Shown here: piece after piece, positions 8,091 to 17,889 of the stretch
Position numbering within the stretch: position 1 is the stretch's first letter
Layout of the letters: each line of letters begins with the position of its first letter
DNA from: Parasutterella excrementihominis YIT 11859
Lineage (GTDB): Bacteria; Pseudomonadota; Gammaproteobacteria; Burkholderiales; Burkholderiaceae_F
Direction: 5' to 3'
NCBI RefSeq assembly: GCF_000205025.1
Contig: NZ_GL883677.1
Location: forward strand, 1-64,000
DNA: 64,000 nucleotides
The notes under the pieces: generated by a model
Databases searched by the model: none
What the model saw: the letters and a program-made list of their open reading frames with translations, nothing else
Told to the model about the DNA's origin: nothing
Translations under genes and position numbers: made by a program

Positions 8091-8630
8091 ATGTCTAAAC
8101 CTTTGGCCGGTACTAAGACCGAAAAGAATTTATGGACGGCCTTTGCCGGTGAATCCCAGGCTCGCAATAAATATGACTACTTTGCCGGTGTCGCCCGCAA
8201 AGAAGGTTTCCAGCAGATCGCCGCTATCTTCGAAGAAACGGCTTCTAACGAAAAAGCTCACGCCAAGATTTGGTTCAAAGAACTCCAGGGCATCGGCAAT
8301 ACTGCAGAAAACCTGAAGGCTGCCGCCAGCGGTGAACACTACGAATGGACCGATATGTACGACCAGTTCGCGAAGGACGCCGAGGAAGAAGGCTTCCCCG
8401 AACTCGCCGCTAAGTTCCGCGGTGTCGGCGCTATCGAAAAACACCACGAAGAACGTTATCTGAAGCTCTTAAACAACGTCGAAATGCAGAAAGTTTTCGA
8501 AAAGAGCGAAATCGTTATGTGGCAGTGCCGTGAATGCGGTAACCTCGTTATCGGCCCGCGCGCTCCTGAAATCTGTCCCGTCTGCTCTCATCCGCAGGCT
8601 TATTTCCAGCTTCAGGAAACCAATTTCTAA
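8091..8630 (+). CDS. Rubrerythrin
   Basis: Non-heme diiron protein that reduces hydrogen peroxide in anaerobes, taking electrons through its own rubredoxin domain. The N-terminal four-helix ferritin-like domain (residues 1-140) carries the ligand motifs GESQARNKY (20-28), EExxxNExxH ([10 protein letters not shown]) and the second-half EKHHEERY. The C-terminal rubredoxin domain has CREC and CPVC (about residues 144-165). The length of 179 aa fits. A good GGAG ribosome site precedes the ATG. It is cytoplasmic and probably protects against oxidative bursts. Its stop codon overlaps that of the convergent EamA gene. Confidence 0.93.
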   Translation: MSKPLAGTKTEKNLWTAFAGESQARNKYDYFAGVARKEGFQQIAAIFEETASNEKAHAKIWFKELQGIGNTAENLKAAASGEHYEWTDMYDQFAKDAEEEGFPELAAKFRGVGAIEKHHEERYLKLLNNVEMQKVFEKSEIVMWQCRECGNLVIGPRAPEICPVCSHPQAYFQLQETNF

Positions 8631-9580
8631 TTTGGTTGACTGACTTTCCGGCCTGAGTCCCGAAAGACTTTCAAAGACAGAAGGACTCCGCCGAGAAGTA
8701 AAAAGACCCCAACAACAAGCGTCCATTTGGGCGCTTGTTGTTTATAGATTAGAGAATATATGACCGAGAAGATCGTCTCAAACACGATCATCTGACCGCT
8801 CAAGGCCACGGGCAAACGAGCGCTCATCATGTTCCAAAGCGCCATCCCAGCCCATCCGCAGATTAAACCTGCCGCGACCATCAGCAGCACGAACTTAACC
8901 GGTGTCTGTCCCAAAACCGCTCCTCCGTGGAGAAAGGCCTCAAAGTTCACCGCAACATAACAAAGCAGTGTCGCAGGCAGCATGGAAGCGCCTTGTGCCG
9001 TTGTCCAAGCCAGCGGCGAAACGTTGGGGTGCTTCAGCAACCATTGACTGTTTCGGATCGGAAACCACGTCCATAACGCCATCGCTCCGAAGCTGCACAA
9101 AAAGCCCAGCCAATACTCGACAGAAGAAGTGGCCACAGAAATTTCTGAAAATTCGTCAATATTGCCGATCCATAAACCGATTAGAATCATCGCGAGCGGC
9201 AAAGAAAGACGCCGCCAGGGCACAACAACAGTGGTCTCTGCTCCGGGTCGATTCGTCAGCAGCGCAACGTTCAACGGGATTAATGCCATCAGCATCCCGG
9301 AAGTCGGAACGCCGGCCAAGCGAACTCCTTTCGTCAAAAGAACGTAATAGACGGCGTTCCCGAAAAAACCTAAGCAAAAGGCCTTGATCCAGTCCGATGT
9401 GGTCAAAAGCGCCAGCGTCTTTCGACAGTAGTAGCAAATCACTAAACTTCCGATCGAATAGACGGTAAAACGCCCCATCGCTACGGTAGCGGGAGAATAT
9501 TCAGGTAAAAGCAGCGGAATAATGTAAATAAAACCCCAAAGGGAACATCCGAGTATTCCGTACAGCACGCCCAGAAACAT
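8627..9580 (-). CDS. EamA/DMT-family membrane transporter
   Basis: Ten-helix drug/metabolite transporter made of two EamA repeats, 317 residues. Repeat 1 starts [20 protein letters not shown] and repeat 2 around residues 155-290. Such carriers export amino acids or metabolites or import small compounds; the substrate is unknown. It is convergent with and overlaps the rubrerythrin stop codon, and divergent from the amino-acid ABC transporter operon. The C-terminus is a short hydrophilic tail. Confidence 0.8.
   Translation of the reverse strand: MFLGVLYGILGCSLWGFIYIIPLLLPEYSPATVAMGRFTVYSIGSLVICYYCRKTLALLTTSDWIKAFCLGFFGNAVYYVLLTKGVRLAGVPTSGMLMALIPLNVALLTNRPGAETTVVVPWRRLSLPLAMILIGLWIGNIDEFSEISVATSSVEYWLGFLCSFGAMALWTWFPIRNSQWLLKHPNVSPLAWTTAQGASMLPATLLCYVAVNFEAFLHGGAVLGQTPVKFVLLMVAAGLICGWAGMALWNMMSARLPVALSGQMIVFETIFSVIYSLIYKQQAPKWTLVVGVFLLLGGVLLSLKVFRDSGRKVSQPN
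8711..8742 (+). terminator. Candidate terminator of rubrerythrin inside the convergent gene
   Basis: A perfect 11-bp inverted repeat (AACAACAAGCG/CGCTTGTTGTT, 10-base loop) followed by TATAG lies 80 bases past the rubrerythrin stop, inside the EamA coding region. The U-tract is weak, so its function is tentative. Confidence 0.4.
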
Positions 9581-9624
9581 TTATCTATCACCTGTTTTTC
9601 TTTTAACGTCTTAATCAATTAGAC

Positions 9625-9652
9625 TTGAGGCTATCGGATTACCACCTAAAAT
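9625..9652 (+). promoter_or_regulatory. Promoter of the polar amino acid ABC operon
   Basis: TTGAGG and TAAAAT spaced by 16 bases, about 30 bases before the first gene of the operon. Confidence 0.5.
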
Positions 9653-9681
9653 TTAACCTCATTTAAGAAATAGGAGTCTAA

Positions 9682-10452
9682 ATGTTAAAACGCTCGTTTT
9701 TGGCTATTCCGCTTGTGGCTGTACTCTCCATGAGTCTCTTGACAGCTTGTGGTAATAAAAAAGAGGCCGCTGCTCCGGCAAAGGCTGAAAAAGTTTTACG
9801 CGTTGGCACCAATCCTACATTTGCACCGTTTGAATTCCAGGCTAAAGGTTCTAACGACCTGACCGGTTTCGATATTGACCTGGCTAAAGCACTTGGCAAA
9901 CAGATGGGTTACAAAGTTGAACTCGTCAACCTCGGCTTCGATGGTCTGATTCCCGCGCTCTCCACAGGCAACATTGACCTCGCTGTCTCCGGAATGTCCA
10001 TTACGGAAGAACGTAAGAACGCCGTTGATTTCTGCGATCCTTACTACACTTCAGGCCTGATTGTTTTAGTTCGTCCCGACGAAACCAACATCAAAGGCAT
10101 CAATGATTTAGTCGGCAAAAGAATCGGTGCACAGATCGGCACAACAGGCGCTACAAAGGCCAGCTCTGTTAAAGGCGCTGACGTCAAACAGTACAACAAC
10201 GCCAACGAGCCGTTCATCGAACTCGACAACAAGGGCGTTGATGCCGTCATCAATGACCAGCCGGTCGTTGCTTACTACCTCGTGAACGGCGGCAAAGGCA
10301 AGATGGTCGGTGACATCATGGAAGCCGAGTACTACGGCATCGCTGCCAAAAAAGGAAACAAAGCGCTTGTAAAACAAGTAAATGAAGCCTTAGCAGCGCT
10401 TAAAAAGAACGGAGAATACGATAAAATCTACAAGAAGTGGTTCGGAGCTTAA
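9682..10452 (+). CDS. Polar amino acid ABC transporter substrate-binding lipoprotein
   Basis: Family 3 solute-binding protein (SBP_bac_3 fold, 256 aa). A lipoprotein signal ends in LLTACG with the lipidated Cys at about residue 23. The mature protein opens with LRVGTNPTFAPFEFQ, followed by the ligand-contact segments TGFDIDLAKALG and ALSTGNIDLAVSGMSIT. It captures an amino acid (glutamine, arginine or similar; not resolvable) in the periplasm for the permease and ATPase encoded next. A good GGAG ribosome site is present. A hairpin separates it from the permease gene, consistent with higher expression of the binding protein. Confidence 0.9.
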   Translation: MLKRSFLAIPLVAVLSMSLLTACGNKKEAAAPAKAEKVLRVGTNPTFAPFEFQAKGSNDLTGFDIDLAKALGKQMGYKVELVNLGFDGLIPALSTGNIDLAVSGMSITEERKNAVDFCDPYYTSGLIVLVRPDETNIKGINDLVGKRIGAQIGTTGATKASSVKGADVKQYNNANEPFIELDNKGVDAVINDQPVVAYYLVNGGKGKMVGDIMEAEYYGIAAKKGNKALVKQVNEALAALKKNGEYDKIYKKWFGA

Positions 10453-10476
10453 TCTGATCCCGCTGTAGAAAGAGAG

Positions 10477-10499
10477 GGCAGGAATCAACAGTTCCTGCC
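10477..10499 (+). terminator. Intra-operon hairpin between binding protein and permease
   Basis: An 8-bp stem GGCAGGAA/TTCCTGCC with a 7-base loop and no long U-tract. Probably a partial terminator or mRNA-stabilising stem that sets the binding protein above the membrane subunits. Confidence 0.5.
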
Positions 10500-10536
10500 T
10501 GTTGTCATATCTAAACACTGAGAAAATCACATCACA

Positions 10537-11208
10537 ATGGCTTTGGAACTTAACCTGAGCATTATCACAGAGAACCTGCCGCTCTTATTAAAAGGCGCCG
10601 GTATCACGCTCGAAATTACTGCTCTTTCCGTGGGATTAGGCTTACTAATCGGTATGTTTGTCGGCGTCGCCAAACTTTCTGACAACCGACTCATACGAGG
10701 ACTCGCTTCTGTCTACGTAGACTGTATCCGAGGCACGCCTCTGCTGGTTCAGATTTTCTTGGTTTACTTTGCTCTTCCTCAAATTATCGGACACCGAATC
10801 GATCCGTTCGTGGCAGCCGTCGGCGCCTGCTCGATTAACAGTGGTGCCTACGTTGCAGAAATCTTCCGCGCCGGTATTCAAAGCATCGACAAAGGACAGA
10901 TGGAAGCTTCCAGAGCGCTCGGCCTCAACTGGTTTCAGGCCATGCGTTTTGTGATCATGCCGCAGGCGTTTAAGCGCATCATTCCGCCGCTCGGTAACGA
11001 ATTCATCGCCATGCTGAAAGACTCCTCCTTGGTGTCCGTGATCGGTTTCGAAGAACTGACTCGTACCGGCCAGCTGATCATCTCCAGAACTTACGCCGCG
11101 TTTGAAATCTGGATTGTGGTCGCCCTCTTGTACCTCATCATGACTTTGGCCATTTCACGCTTTGTCGCTTTACTTGAAAAACGCTTCTCTAAAGGCACGA
11201 GAAAATAA
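10537..11208 (+). CDS. Polar amino acid ABC transporter permease
   Basis: HisM/GlnP-type inner-membrane subunit of 223 aa. Several transmembrane helices, the [19 protein letters not shown] motif (about residues 61-79) characteristic of amino acid permeases, and the EAA loop [21 protein letters not shown] (about 123-143). The downstream ATPase gene starts 2 bases after its stop. Confidence 0.9.
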   Translation: MALELNLSIITENLPLLLKGAGITLEITALSVGLGLLIGMFVGVAKLSDNRLIRGLASVYVDCIRGTPLLVQIFLVYFALPQIIGHRIDPFVAAVGACSINSGAYVAEIFRAGIQSIDKGQMEASRALGLNWFQAMRFVIMPQAFKRIIPPLGNEFIAMLKDSSLVSVIGFEELTRTGQLIISRTYAAFEIWIVVALLYLIMTLAISRFVALLEKRFSKGTRK

Positions 11209-11210
11209 TC

Positions 11211-11954
11211 ATGGAAGAAAAAGATTCAAAAACGATGATCTCCGTCAAACACCTCTCCAAAAAATTCGGTGACGTGACGGTCCTCAAAGATATCAATCTG
11301 GATATCAAAGAAAAAGAAGTGGTCGTGATTATCGGACCGTCCGGAAGCGGCAAAAGTACGATTCTGCGCTGTCTGAACCACTTGGAAACCCCGAGCGGCG
11401 GCGAAATCGTTATCGACGGCATCAAGCTCGAAGAAGGTGCAAACCTAAATGCCATTCGCCGTGAAGTCGGCATGGTCTTCCAAAGGTTTAATCTGTTCCC
11501 GAACATGACCGTTCTGCAGAACATCATGCTCGCTCCGATGCAGGTTCGCGGTAAATCTAAAGAAGAAGCTAAAGAAAAAGCCATGCGTCTGCTCAAACGC
11601 GTCGGTTTGGAACATAAAGCCGATGCAATGCCGGATGAACTGTCCGGCGGCCAACAGCAGCGTGTTGCTATCGCCCGCGCCTTAGCCATGAACCCGAAAG
11701 CCCTCCTCTTTGATGAACCGACCAGCGCTCTTGACCCGGAAATGGTGAAGGAAGTTTTGGACGTCATGAAGTCGCTTGCCAAAGAAGGCATGACCATGGT
11801 GGTGGTCACACACGAAATGGGCTTCGCCAAGGAAGTCGGCGACCGCGTGATGTTCGTAGACGGCGGCTTAATTGTCGAAGAAGCCACGCCTGAAGAATTC
11901 TTCTCTCATCCGAAGAACAAACGAACTCAGGATTTCCTCTCCAAGATCCTGTAG
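11211..11954 (+). CDS. Polar amino acid ABC transporter ATP-binding protein (GlnQ type)
   Basis: ATPase subunit of 247 aa with Walker [10 protein letters not shown] (about residues 42-50), Q-loop [14 protein letters not shown], signature [15 protein letters not shown], Walker [14 protein letters not shown] and the H-loop VTHEMGFA. This is the usual GlnQ/HisP pattern. Last gene of the three-gene importer; a strong terminator follows. Confidence 0.93.
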   Translation: MEEKDSKTMISVKHLSKKFGDVTVLKDINLDIKEKEVVVIIGPSGSGKSTILRCLNHLETPSGGEIVIDGIKLEEGANLNAIRREVGMVFQRFNLFPNMTVLQNIMLAPMQVRGKSKEEAKEKAMRLLKRVGLEHKADAMPDELSGGQQQRVAIARALAMNPKALLFDEPTSALDPEMVKEVLDVMKSLAKEGMTMVVVTHEMGFAKEVGDRVMFVDGGLIVEEATPEEFFSHPKNKRTQDFLSKIL

Positions 11955-11980
11955 CCTCGGTTTCAGCTTTTCTTTTCTGC

Positions 11981-12009
11981 AAATCAGACCTTCGGGTCTG
12001 ATTTTTTAT
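11981..12009 (+). terminator. Rho-independent terminator with UUCG loop
   Basis: A 10-bp stem AAATCAGACC/GGTCTGATTT capped by TTCG and running into a T-rich tail, directly after the amino acid transporter operon. Confidence 0.85.
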
Positions 12010-12094
12010 TGAGAAAAGATTTTTCGTTTGCCTTTCTTAAATAGAATAGGATTTATCGTTTTTCCATAAAAATTTGCATAACAAGAGTACAAAT

Positions 12095-13093
12095 ATGAAA
12101 ATTTCTCGTCTTTGCCTTCTTGCGGCATCCCTTGCCGCAGTCCTGACCGTTACCGGCTGCGATGATAAAAAAACGGCTACTCCTGCTGCTCAGGCCTCTG
12201 CTGCTAAAACATATAACATCGGTGTTGTTCAGCTTGTCGAACATCAGGCGCTTGACGCTGCCAACAAGGGCTTTGTCGACGGCCTCGCATCCAAGGGTTT
12301 CGTAGAGGGCAAGAACGTCAAATTTGACTTCCAGAATGCTCAGGCGGATCAGTCCAATCTTCGCAATATCGCAACCCGTTTTACCGGCAATAAGGTTGAC
12401 TTGATCGGCGCCATTGCAACGCCTGCGGCTCAGACTATGGCCAACGCCACGAACAAGATTCCTATCGTCGCAACCGCTGTCACCGATTTTGAAATCGCCA
12501 AGCTCGTCAAGAGTAATGACAAACCGGGGACCAACGTAACCGGGTCTTCCGATATGGCGCCCATCAGCAGCTTACTGGAACTGATCGTCAAAATTTATCC
12601 TAACGCCAAAAACGTCGGTGTGATGTACTCCTCCAGCGAAATCAATTCCGAACGTCAGGTTCAGATCTTCAAAGAAGAAGCCAAGAAGCACAATCTCAAC
12701 GTTCGCGAAGCAACTGTCTCTAACGTTAATGACATCCAGCAGGCTGCTCAGAGCTTAGTTGGCAAGGTTGACCTTATCTATACACCGACGGACAACACCA
12801 TTGCATCCGCTGTTCCGGCTCTAATCAAAATCACCGAAAAAGCCAAACTGCCGGTCTTTGCCGGGGAAGGCGGTGAAGTGAAAGGCGGAGCAACGGCCGC
12901 TATCGCGATTGATTACTACGAACTCGGCAAGATCGCAGGCACCATGGCGGCCGATATCCTTGAAGGCAAAGCCAAGCCAGAAACCATGCCGATCCAGTAT
13001 CAGAAGAACTTCAAGACCGTTTTCAACGGAACCGCCGTTAAGAATCTCGGCTTGACCATCCCGGCTGATGTGAAGCACGAACTCGTTAAGTAA
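12095..13093 (+). CDS. TrpX-type ABC transporter substrate-binding lipoprotein
   Basis: Binding protein of the PF04392 family (often called TrpX or tryptophan/tyrosine-type). A lipoprotein signal with lipobox VTGC (MKISRLCLLAAS...) precedes a periplasmic-binding-protein fold beginning YNIGVVQLVEHQALDAANKGF, the family's conserved opening. The start is the ATG before KISRLC, preceded by AAGAG; an upstream in-frame ATG at 12074 would add seven hydrophilic residues before the signal. The ligand is not proven by sequence: aromatic amino acids are reported for relatives. The permease gene begins 15 bases after its stop. Confidence 0.85.
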   Translation: MKISRLCLLAASLAAVLTVTGCDDKKTATPAAQASAAKTYNIGVVQLVEHQALDAANKGFVDGLASKGFVEGKNVKFDFQNAQADQSNLRNIATRFTGNKVDLIGAIATPAAQTMANATNKIPIVATAVTDFEIAKLVKSNDKPGTNVTGSSDMAPISSLLELIVKIYPNAKNVGVMYSSSEINSERQVQIFKEEAKKHNLNVREATVSNVNDIQQAAQSLVGKVDLIYTPTDNTIASAVPALIKITEKAKLPVFAGEGGEVKGGATAAIAIDYYELGKIAGTMAADILEGKAKPETMPIQYQKNFKTVFNGTAVKNLGLTIPADVKHELVK

Positions 13094-13108
13094 TCAAAAG
13101 TTCTTTCG

Positions 13109-14005
13109 ATGTTAGATTTAGTTTTATCCACCGTTTCTCAAGGCTTGCTGTGGGCCATTATGGCCCTCGGCGTCTTCCTTACTTTCCGCGTCCTGGATAT
13201 CGCAGACTTGTCCGTTGAAGGCACCTTCCCTCTCGGTGCTGCTGTCGCAGCTACCTTGATCGACGCAGGTCACTCGGTTTGGTTTGCCATGCTGATTGCG
13301 CTGATCGCGGGCTGCATCGGCGGTACGGTCACCGCACTGCTGACCACCAAGCTTAAGATCCCGGCACTGCTTTCCGGCATTCTGACCATGATCGGCCTTT
13401 ACTCCGTCAACCTCATGATCATGGGAAAAGCCAACGTCCCCCTGCTCCGCGCAGAAACCGTCTTTACGCTGACCGAGGATCTCTTCGGTGTTTCTTCGGT
13501 TGTCGCTACCCTGATTGTGGGTTTAATCGCAACGACAGTAGTCGGTGTGATCATGTATTGGTTCTTCGGCACTGTGCTGGGTACTGCTATTCGTGCCACC
13601 GGCTGCAACCCTCAGATGGCCCGTGCGCAAGGCATCAACACCAACGTCATGGTCATTCTCGGACTGCTTATCTCTAACGGTTTGGTCGCCCTTTCCGGCG
13701 CCCTCGTTGCCCAAAGCAACGGCTTTGCCGACGTGGGTATGGGTACCGGCACTATCGTCATCGGCTTGGCGTCGGTCATTATCGGTGAAGTGCTTTTCGG
13801 AACGCGCAGCTTTAAGAACTGGCTGATTTCCGTCGTGCTCGGCTCTGTGGTGTACCGCGCCGTGATCGCCATCGTTCTGGAACTGGGCATGCCGCCGAAC
13901 GACCTCAAACTGTTCACCGCTGTTTTGGTTGCTATCGCACTTTCTCTGCCTTTGATCAAAAACAAATTCGCCATCATGAAGCGTTCGGAGGAAGCCGATG
14001 CTTAA
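13109..14005 (+). CDS. TrpY-type ABC transporter permease
   Basis: Branched-chain-amino-acid-type permease (BPD_transp_2 fold), 298 aa, about eight helices. Conserved features are GVFLTFRVLDIADLSVEGTF at residues 21-40 and IRATGCNPQMARAQGI, the cytoplasmic coupling loop, at about 157-172. Its 3' end overlaps the ATPase gene by 8 bases, indicating coupled translation. Confidence 0.88.
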   Translation: MLDLVLSTVSQGLLWAIMALGVFLTFRVLDIADLSVEGTFPLGAAVAATLIDAGHSVWFAMLIALIAGCIGGTVTALLTTKLKIPALLSGILTMIGLYSVNLMIMGKANVPLLRAETVFTLTEDLFGVSSVVATLIVGLIATTVVGVIMYWFFGTVLGTAIRATGCNPQMARAQGINTNVMVILGLLISNGLVALSGALVAQSNGFADVGMGTGTIVIGLASVIIGEVLFGTRSFKNWLISVVLGSVVYRAVIAIVLELGMPPNDLKLFTAVLVAIALSLPLIKNKFAIMKRSEEADA

Positions 14006-14798
14006 GATTACTCATCTCCATAAGACTTTCTTCCCCAACACGCCGAATGAGAAAAAGGCGCTTCGCGGTGTGAACCTGACGCTTGAAGAAGGAGACTTTG
14101 TCACCGTTATCGGTTCCAACGGTTCCGGCAAATCTACTTTGATGAACTGCATTGCAGGCGTTTTTTATCCTGATAAAGGCCACATTCTCATTGACGGAGT
14201 CGACGTCACACGCATGCCCGAGCATGTTCGCGCCAAGTACATCGGACGAGTTTTCCAGGATCCGATGAAAGGAACGGCTGCCGATATGCAGGTAGCCGAA
14301 AACCTCGCAATGGCAAGCCGCCGTGGCAAACCTTTATCGCTCAAGTGGAGCTCTCAGAGTAGTCAGTTGGCTGAGTTCCGTGAGGCTTTGAAAGAGCTGG
14401 ATTTAGGTCTTGAGAACCGTCTGGAAACCCGCATCGGAACGCTTTCTGGCGGCCAAAGACAATCCATCACGCTGCTGATGGCCACTCTGGTTCCGCCCAA
14501 GCTTTTACTTCTGGACGAACACACCGCTGCCTTAGACCCGAAAACGGCTGAGAAAGTCTTAAATCTGACGCAGAAGCGTGTTTCTGAGGGCAATCTCACC
14601 ACGCTGATGATCACGCACAATATGCGAGATGCTCTGCGTTTCGGCAATCGTCTGATCATGATGCACGAAGGCCGTGTGGTGGTAGACGTAAAGGGAGAGC
14701 AAAAGAAGGAACTAACGATTCAGTCTCTCCTGGAGCTTTTCGAGAAGGCCAGCGGCGCAGAGTTCGATGATCCCGAAGCCCTGCTTACCGTCGACTAA
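13998..14798 (+). CDS. TrpZ-type ABC transporter ATP-binding protein
   Basis: ATPase of 266 aa: Walker A GSNGSGKST (about residues 38-46), Q-loop RVFQDPMKG, signature LSGGQRQSITLLMA, Walker B LLLLDEHTAALDPKT and H-loop ITHNMRDAL. The Walker B extension reads DEHTAALD rather than DEPTSALD, which is usual for this TrpZ-like group. It drives import through the preceding permease. Confidence 0.9.
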   Translation: MLKITHLHKTFFPNTPNEKKALRGVNLTLEEGDFVTVIGSNGSGKSTLMNCIAGVFYPDKGHILIDGVDVTRMPEHVRAKYIGRVFQDPMKGTAADMQVAENLAMASRRGKPLSLKWSSQSSQLAEFREALKELDLGLENRLETRIGTLSGGQRQSITLLMATLVPPKLLLLDEHTAALDPKTAEKVLNLTQKRVSEGNLTTLMITHNMRDALRFGNRLIMMHEGRVVVDVKGEQKKELTIQSLLELFEKASGAEFDDPEALLTVD

Positions 14799-14822
14799 CA
14801 AAAACTTTTGAAATTCTTCCGG

Positions 14823-14857
14823 TCCCGGTCTGTTAAGAAAATAGGCCGGGATTTTTT
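14823..14857 (+). terminator. Rho-independent terminator after the TrpXYZ-type operon
   Basis: TCCCGGTC pairs with GGCCGGGA (one G-U pair) around a 13-base loop, then six T. The stop codon of the convergent tilS lies in the loop. Confidence 0.75.
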
Positions 14858-16269
14858 ATGAATTCAATTTTGTATCGCGGCGTACCGTCGTCATCCACTT
14901 GCTCGCGAACTTCGGAGCCGACGCCGCCCACATAAATCAGCGTTTTGCCCCGCCAAACCAAAGGCAGGTTCTTGCGTTCAAACTCAGGGACCCCTGCTTC
15001 CTGGAAGAGCATTTTGAGGGCTTTGCGGGGACGGAATTTATGAATCTTGATTTTCTCACCGCCGGAGCGCCGGCGAATCGAGAGCGGCTGAGCTTTCAGA
15101 TAACCTTCGTTAAAGCCCTCTTCGGCCGGTGTGAAAACAAGCTTCCCGTTGTACTGTGGTAAGTCAATTTCAGGTTCTCCGTGCCATTCGACAATGATCT
15201 CAGCTTCGCTTTCCGGCTTTTCATGCTCGGTGACCATAAGACGAGACCCGTATTTGCGAATTTCTAAACCGTCGGAGAACATGAGACAGACACTTTGCTT
15301 TGTCGTCTCTTTGATCTGGCGAATCATTTCCAGCAGACGCGTCCTCGGCAGGGGTTTAAAACCTACTCTGTCGAGCCACAATCTCAGAACCCGAGCTCTG
15401 CGTCCAGCAGGAAGTGCTAAAAAATCGTCAATACGAAGGTATTTCCCGTCGTTCTCAGACGCTTGATTAAAGTCGTCTTCGGCGACATCACGAAGCGTCT
15501 CTGCCGCTTCTGCTATCAGCTCTATGCTGCGGGCTGCGGCTGTTTTGAATCCCGGACGAATCTTTTCCAGTTCGGGAATGATGTTGTGCCGAATCGCGTT
15601 GCGAAGATATTTCGTATCTTCATTACTTTCATCTTCGACCCACTTGATACCTCGAATTTCGGCAAAACGTTCCAGTTCTGTCCTTTGAAACCCGAGCAGC
15701 GGACGCATAATCGTGCATCCGTCTTTGCGAAGCAGCGGAGGCATGGCGGCTAATCCCGCAGGACCTGAGCCTCTCATCCATTGAATAAGGAACGTTTCGA
15801 GCTGATCGTCTAAATGATGAGCCGTTAAGATCGCGTCCGCCGCTGCCTTCCTCGCTTCCTCTTCGAGAACTTCATAACGAAGCTGACGCGCTTCAGCCTC
15901 AAAACCGGCGCCGCCCGAAGGCACTGTCACTTTTCTGAGAACAAACCGCACACCGCACTTCTTCGCGCGCTCTTCACAAAACTCAGCCCATTCGTTGGCA
16001 TGCTTTGAAAGGCCGTGGTGGACGTGGACCGCGGTAATTTCGCCGTAAGACTTTCCCTTGAGCTGGGAGACTGCGTAAAGCAGAACGGAGGAATCCAGAC
16101 CGCCCGAGAAGGCGACAATCACATTGATCGGTTTCTCGCCGGAAGCAATCGGCAGTCCGTCGGCGGACAGCTGCAGCTGTCGGGCAGTATTTTCAAGAGC
16201 TGTCCGGACACGCGTTGTAATGCCGCGGACAGTTTTCTTTTCAGAAGGATTATTTTTCGACTTCGGCAT
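14833..16269 (-). CDS. tilS: tRNA(Ile)-lysidine synthase
   Basis: Modifies C34 of the CAU-anticodon isoleucine tRNA to lysidine with ATP and lysine, so that it reads AUA; essential in most bacteria. The N-type ATP pyrophosphatase P-loop SGGLDSS (residues 55-61), the [13 protein letters not shown] segment and the [20 protein letters not shown] motif are all present. TilS-type central and C-terminal domains complete 478 residues, slightly long owing to an N-terminal extension of about 45 residues. The ATG lies inside the last codons of accA (20-base overlap), suggesting translational coupling. Confidence 0.93.
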   Translation of the reverse strand: MPKSKNNPSEKKTVRGITTRVRTALENTARQLQLSADGLPIASGEKPINVIVAFSGGLDSSVLLYAVSQLKGKSYGEITAVHVHHGLSKHANEWAEFCEERAKKCGVRFVLRKVTVPSGGAGFEAEARQLRYEVLEEEARKAAADAILTAHHLDDQLETFLIQWMRGSGPAGLAAMPPLLRKDGCTIMRPLLGFQRTELERFAEIRGIKWVEDESNEDTKYLRNAIRHNIIPELEKIRPGFKTAAARSIELIAEAAETLRDVAEDDFNQASENDGKYLRIDDFLALPAGRRARVLRLWLDRVGFKPLPRTRLLEMIRQIKETTKQSVCLMFSDGLEIRKYGSRLMVTEHEKPESEAEIIVEWHGEPEIDLPQYNGKLVFTPAEEGFNEGYLKAQPLSIRRRSGGEKIKIHKFRPRKALKMLFQEAGVPEFERKNLPLVWRGKTLIYVGGVGSEVREQVDDDGTPRYKIEFIKNPGLFS

Positions 16270-17221
16270 ATTTTCCGTAGTTGAGGAGCTTCTTGTAGCG
16301 TTCTTCCAGAAGCTCCTCGGTGCTCATGCGCTTCAGCGTGCGAAGGGAATCGCTCAAAGAACGCTTTAAGGTTTGGGCCATCGCTTCAGGATCGCGATGA
16401 GCGCCGCCTAAAGGCTCAGGCAGGATCTTGTCGATCAGACCGGCATCAAACAGCTGGTGAGCGGTCAATCCCAAGGCCTTTGCTGCATCCGGAGCCTTAG
16501 CTGCACTCTTCCACAAAATGGAAGCACAGCCTTCCGGCGAAATAACGGAATAAGTGGAATACTGAAGCATCTGAACGACATCAGCCACTGCAATCGCCAA
16601 GGCGCCGCCGGAGCCGCCCTCGCCAATTACCGTTGCAACGATCGGCGTTTTCAGTCGACTCATCACAAAGAGGTTGTGACCGATCGCCTCGGACTGCCCG
16701 CGCTCTTCAGCGCCGATGCCCGGATAGGCACCCGGTGTGTCGACGAAGGTAAAGATCGGCATGGAGAACTTCTCGGCTGTCTGCATCAAGCGGAGCGCTT
16801 TGCGATAGCCTTCCGGACGGCTCATTCCGAAATTACGGAGCGTTCTTTCGCGCGTATCACGGCCTTTCTGATGTCCGATCACCATAACCGGCTCACCGTT
16901 AAAACGAGCCATGCCGCCGACAATAGAAGGATCATCCGCGTAAGCACGATCACCGTGCAGTTCATGGAAGTCCGTAAAAATCATGTTGATGTAATCCAGT
17001 GTGTACGGACGATTCGGATGGCGAGCCAAAAGCGACATTTCCCAAGGAGAAAGCTTATTGAAGATTTCTTTGAGAAGTTTGGCTTTTTTCTTTTCAAGCC
17101 CGTTGATGTCGCTCGTTAAATCCAAACCTTCGGATCCGGAGCTCATATCGCGGAGTTCCTGAATTTTTTCCTCAAGCTGAGCAACGGGTTTTTCAAATTC
17201 TAAGTAAGTGACTTTTGCCAT
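16250..17221 (-). CDS. accA: Acetyl-CoA carboxylase carboxyltransferase subunit alpha
   Basis: Alpha half of the carboxyltransferase that moves CO2 from biotin to acetyl-CoA, the committed step of fatty acid synthesis. 323 aa (E. coli 319). Visible landmarks: the coiled N-terminus ([16 protein letters not shown]), the [19 protein letters not shown] segment and the crotonase-like core with [17 protein letters not shown] (about residues 204-220). An AAAGGAAT ribosome site precedes the ATG. It sits between an alkA-like gene and tilS, so a cysS-alkA-accA-tilS unit is plausible. Confidence 0.95.
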   Translation of the reverse strand: MAKVTYLEFEKPVAQLEEKIQELRDMSSGSEGLDLTSDINGLEKKKAKLLKEIFNKLSPWEMSLLARHPNRPYTLDYINMIFTDFHELHGDRAYADDPSIVGGMARFNGEPVMVIGHQKGRDTRERTLRNFGMSRPEGYRKALRLMQTAEKFSMPIFTFVDTPGAYPGIGAEERGQSEAIGHNLFVMSRLKTPIVATVIGEGGSGGALAIAVADVVQMLQYSTYSVISPEGCASILWKSAAKAPDAAKALGLTAHQLFDAGLIDKILPEPLGGAHRDPEAMAQTLKRSLSDSLRTLKRMSTEELLEERYKKLLNYGKYAEVEK

Positions 17222-17230
17222 GTTATTCCT

Positions 17231-17884
17231 TTAGTACTGCATCGGTCCGTTGTTAAGGCTTCGCCATAAATACCATGTGCCGGCGGTTTTCCATGGACCC
17301 CATTTGGCAATCACCGATGACATTTCTTCTTTTCGGTCGGCCGCTGACCATTCTTCAAACGCGATCTCCGGAAAATACGCTTGGCCGACGGCTTTGATAA
17401 AGCCGTAATCGAGCATTGGAGCAACATCCGGACGACGCAGCGCAAAGATCAAAAACATTTCCGCCGTCCAGGGGCCTACGCCTTTGATGGTACAAAGTTC
17501 CTTGATAACTTCCTCATTGGAACGATGTTGAAAGCCGTCGGCCGCATCCGGATTCTCGAGAAAAAAGCGACAGATATCAAAAACGTACTCAATCTTACGT
17601 TCGCTCAAACCTGCGGTCCTCAAGGTTCGACGATGTTTGCGGGTAATAATTTCAGGTTTTATTTCTTTACAGGCTTTAGCAAACCGTTCCCATATGTTGG
17701 CCGCCGCTTTAACGGAGATCTGCTGCCCGATCACGGAGCGCAGCAGCGTCTCAAAAGGATTCCCGCGAGTCGCAAGAAATCCTTCAGGATTGGCGCGAAT
17801 GATTTGGGCCATGACGGGATCAGCTTCGGAAAGCTCCTTTTTAGCTTGATCCCACCATTCGGGTTTTTCGGTTTGCTCTGCCAT
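17231..17884 (-). CDS. AlkA-like DNA-3-methyladenine glycosylase II
   Basis: HhH-GPD base-excision glycosylase that removes alkylated purines. The helix-hairpin-helix KGVGPWTAEM lies at residues 141-150 of the longer frame, and the catalytic aspartate is in MLDYGF (D166), matching the PDDY of E. coli AlkA. No Fe-S cysteine cluster is present. The frame extends to a TTG at 17905 that overlaps cysS; the ATG opening MAEQTEKPEW, 5 bases after the cysS stop, is preferred. It lacks the N-terminal AlkA beta domain, as in many short bacterial forms. Confidence 0.85.
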   Translation of the reverse strand: MAEQTEKPEWWDQAKKELSEADPVMAQIIRANPEGFLATRGNPFETLLRSVIGQQISVKAAANIWERFAKACKEIKPEIITRKHRRTLRTAGLSERKIEYVFDICRFFLENPDAADGFQHRSNEEVIKELCTIKGVGPWTAEMFLIFALRRPDVAPMLDYGFIKAVGQAYFPEIAFEEWSAADRKEEMSSVIAKWGPWKTAGTWYLWRSLNNGPMQY

Positions 17885-17889
17885 AGAGA

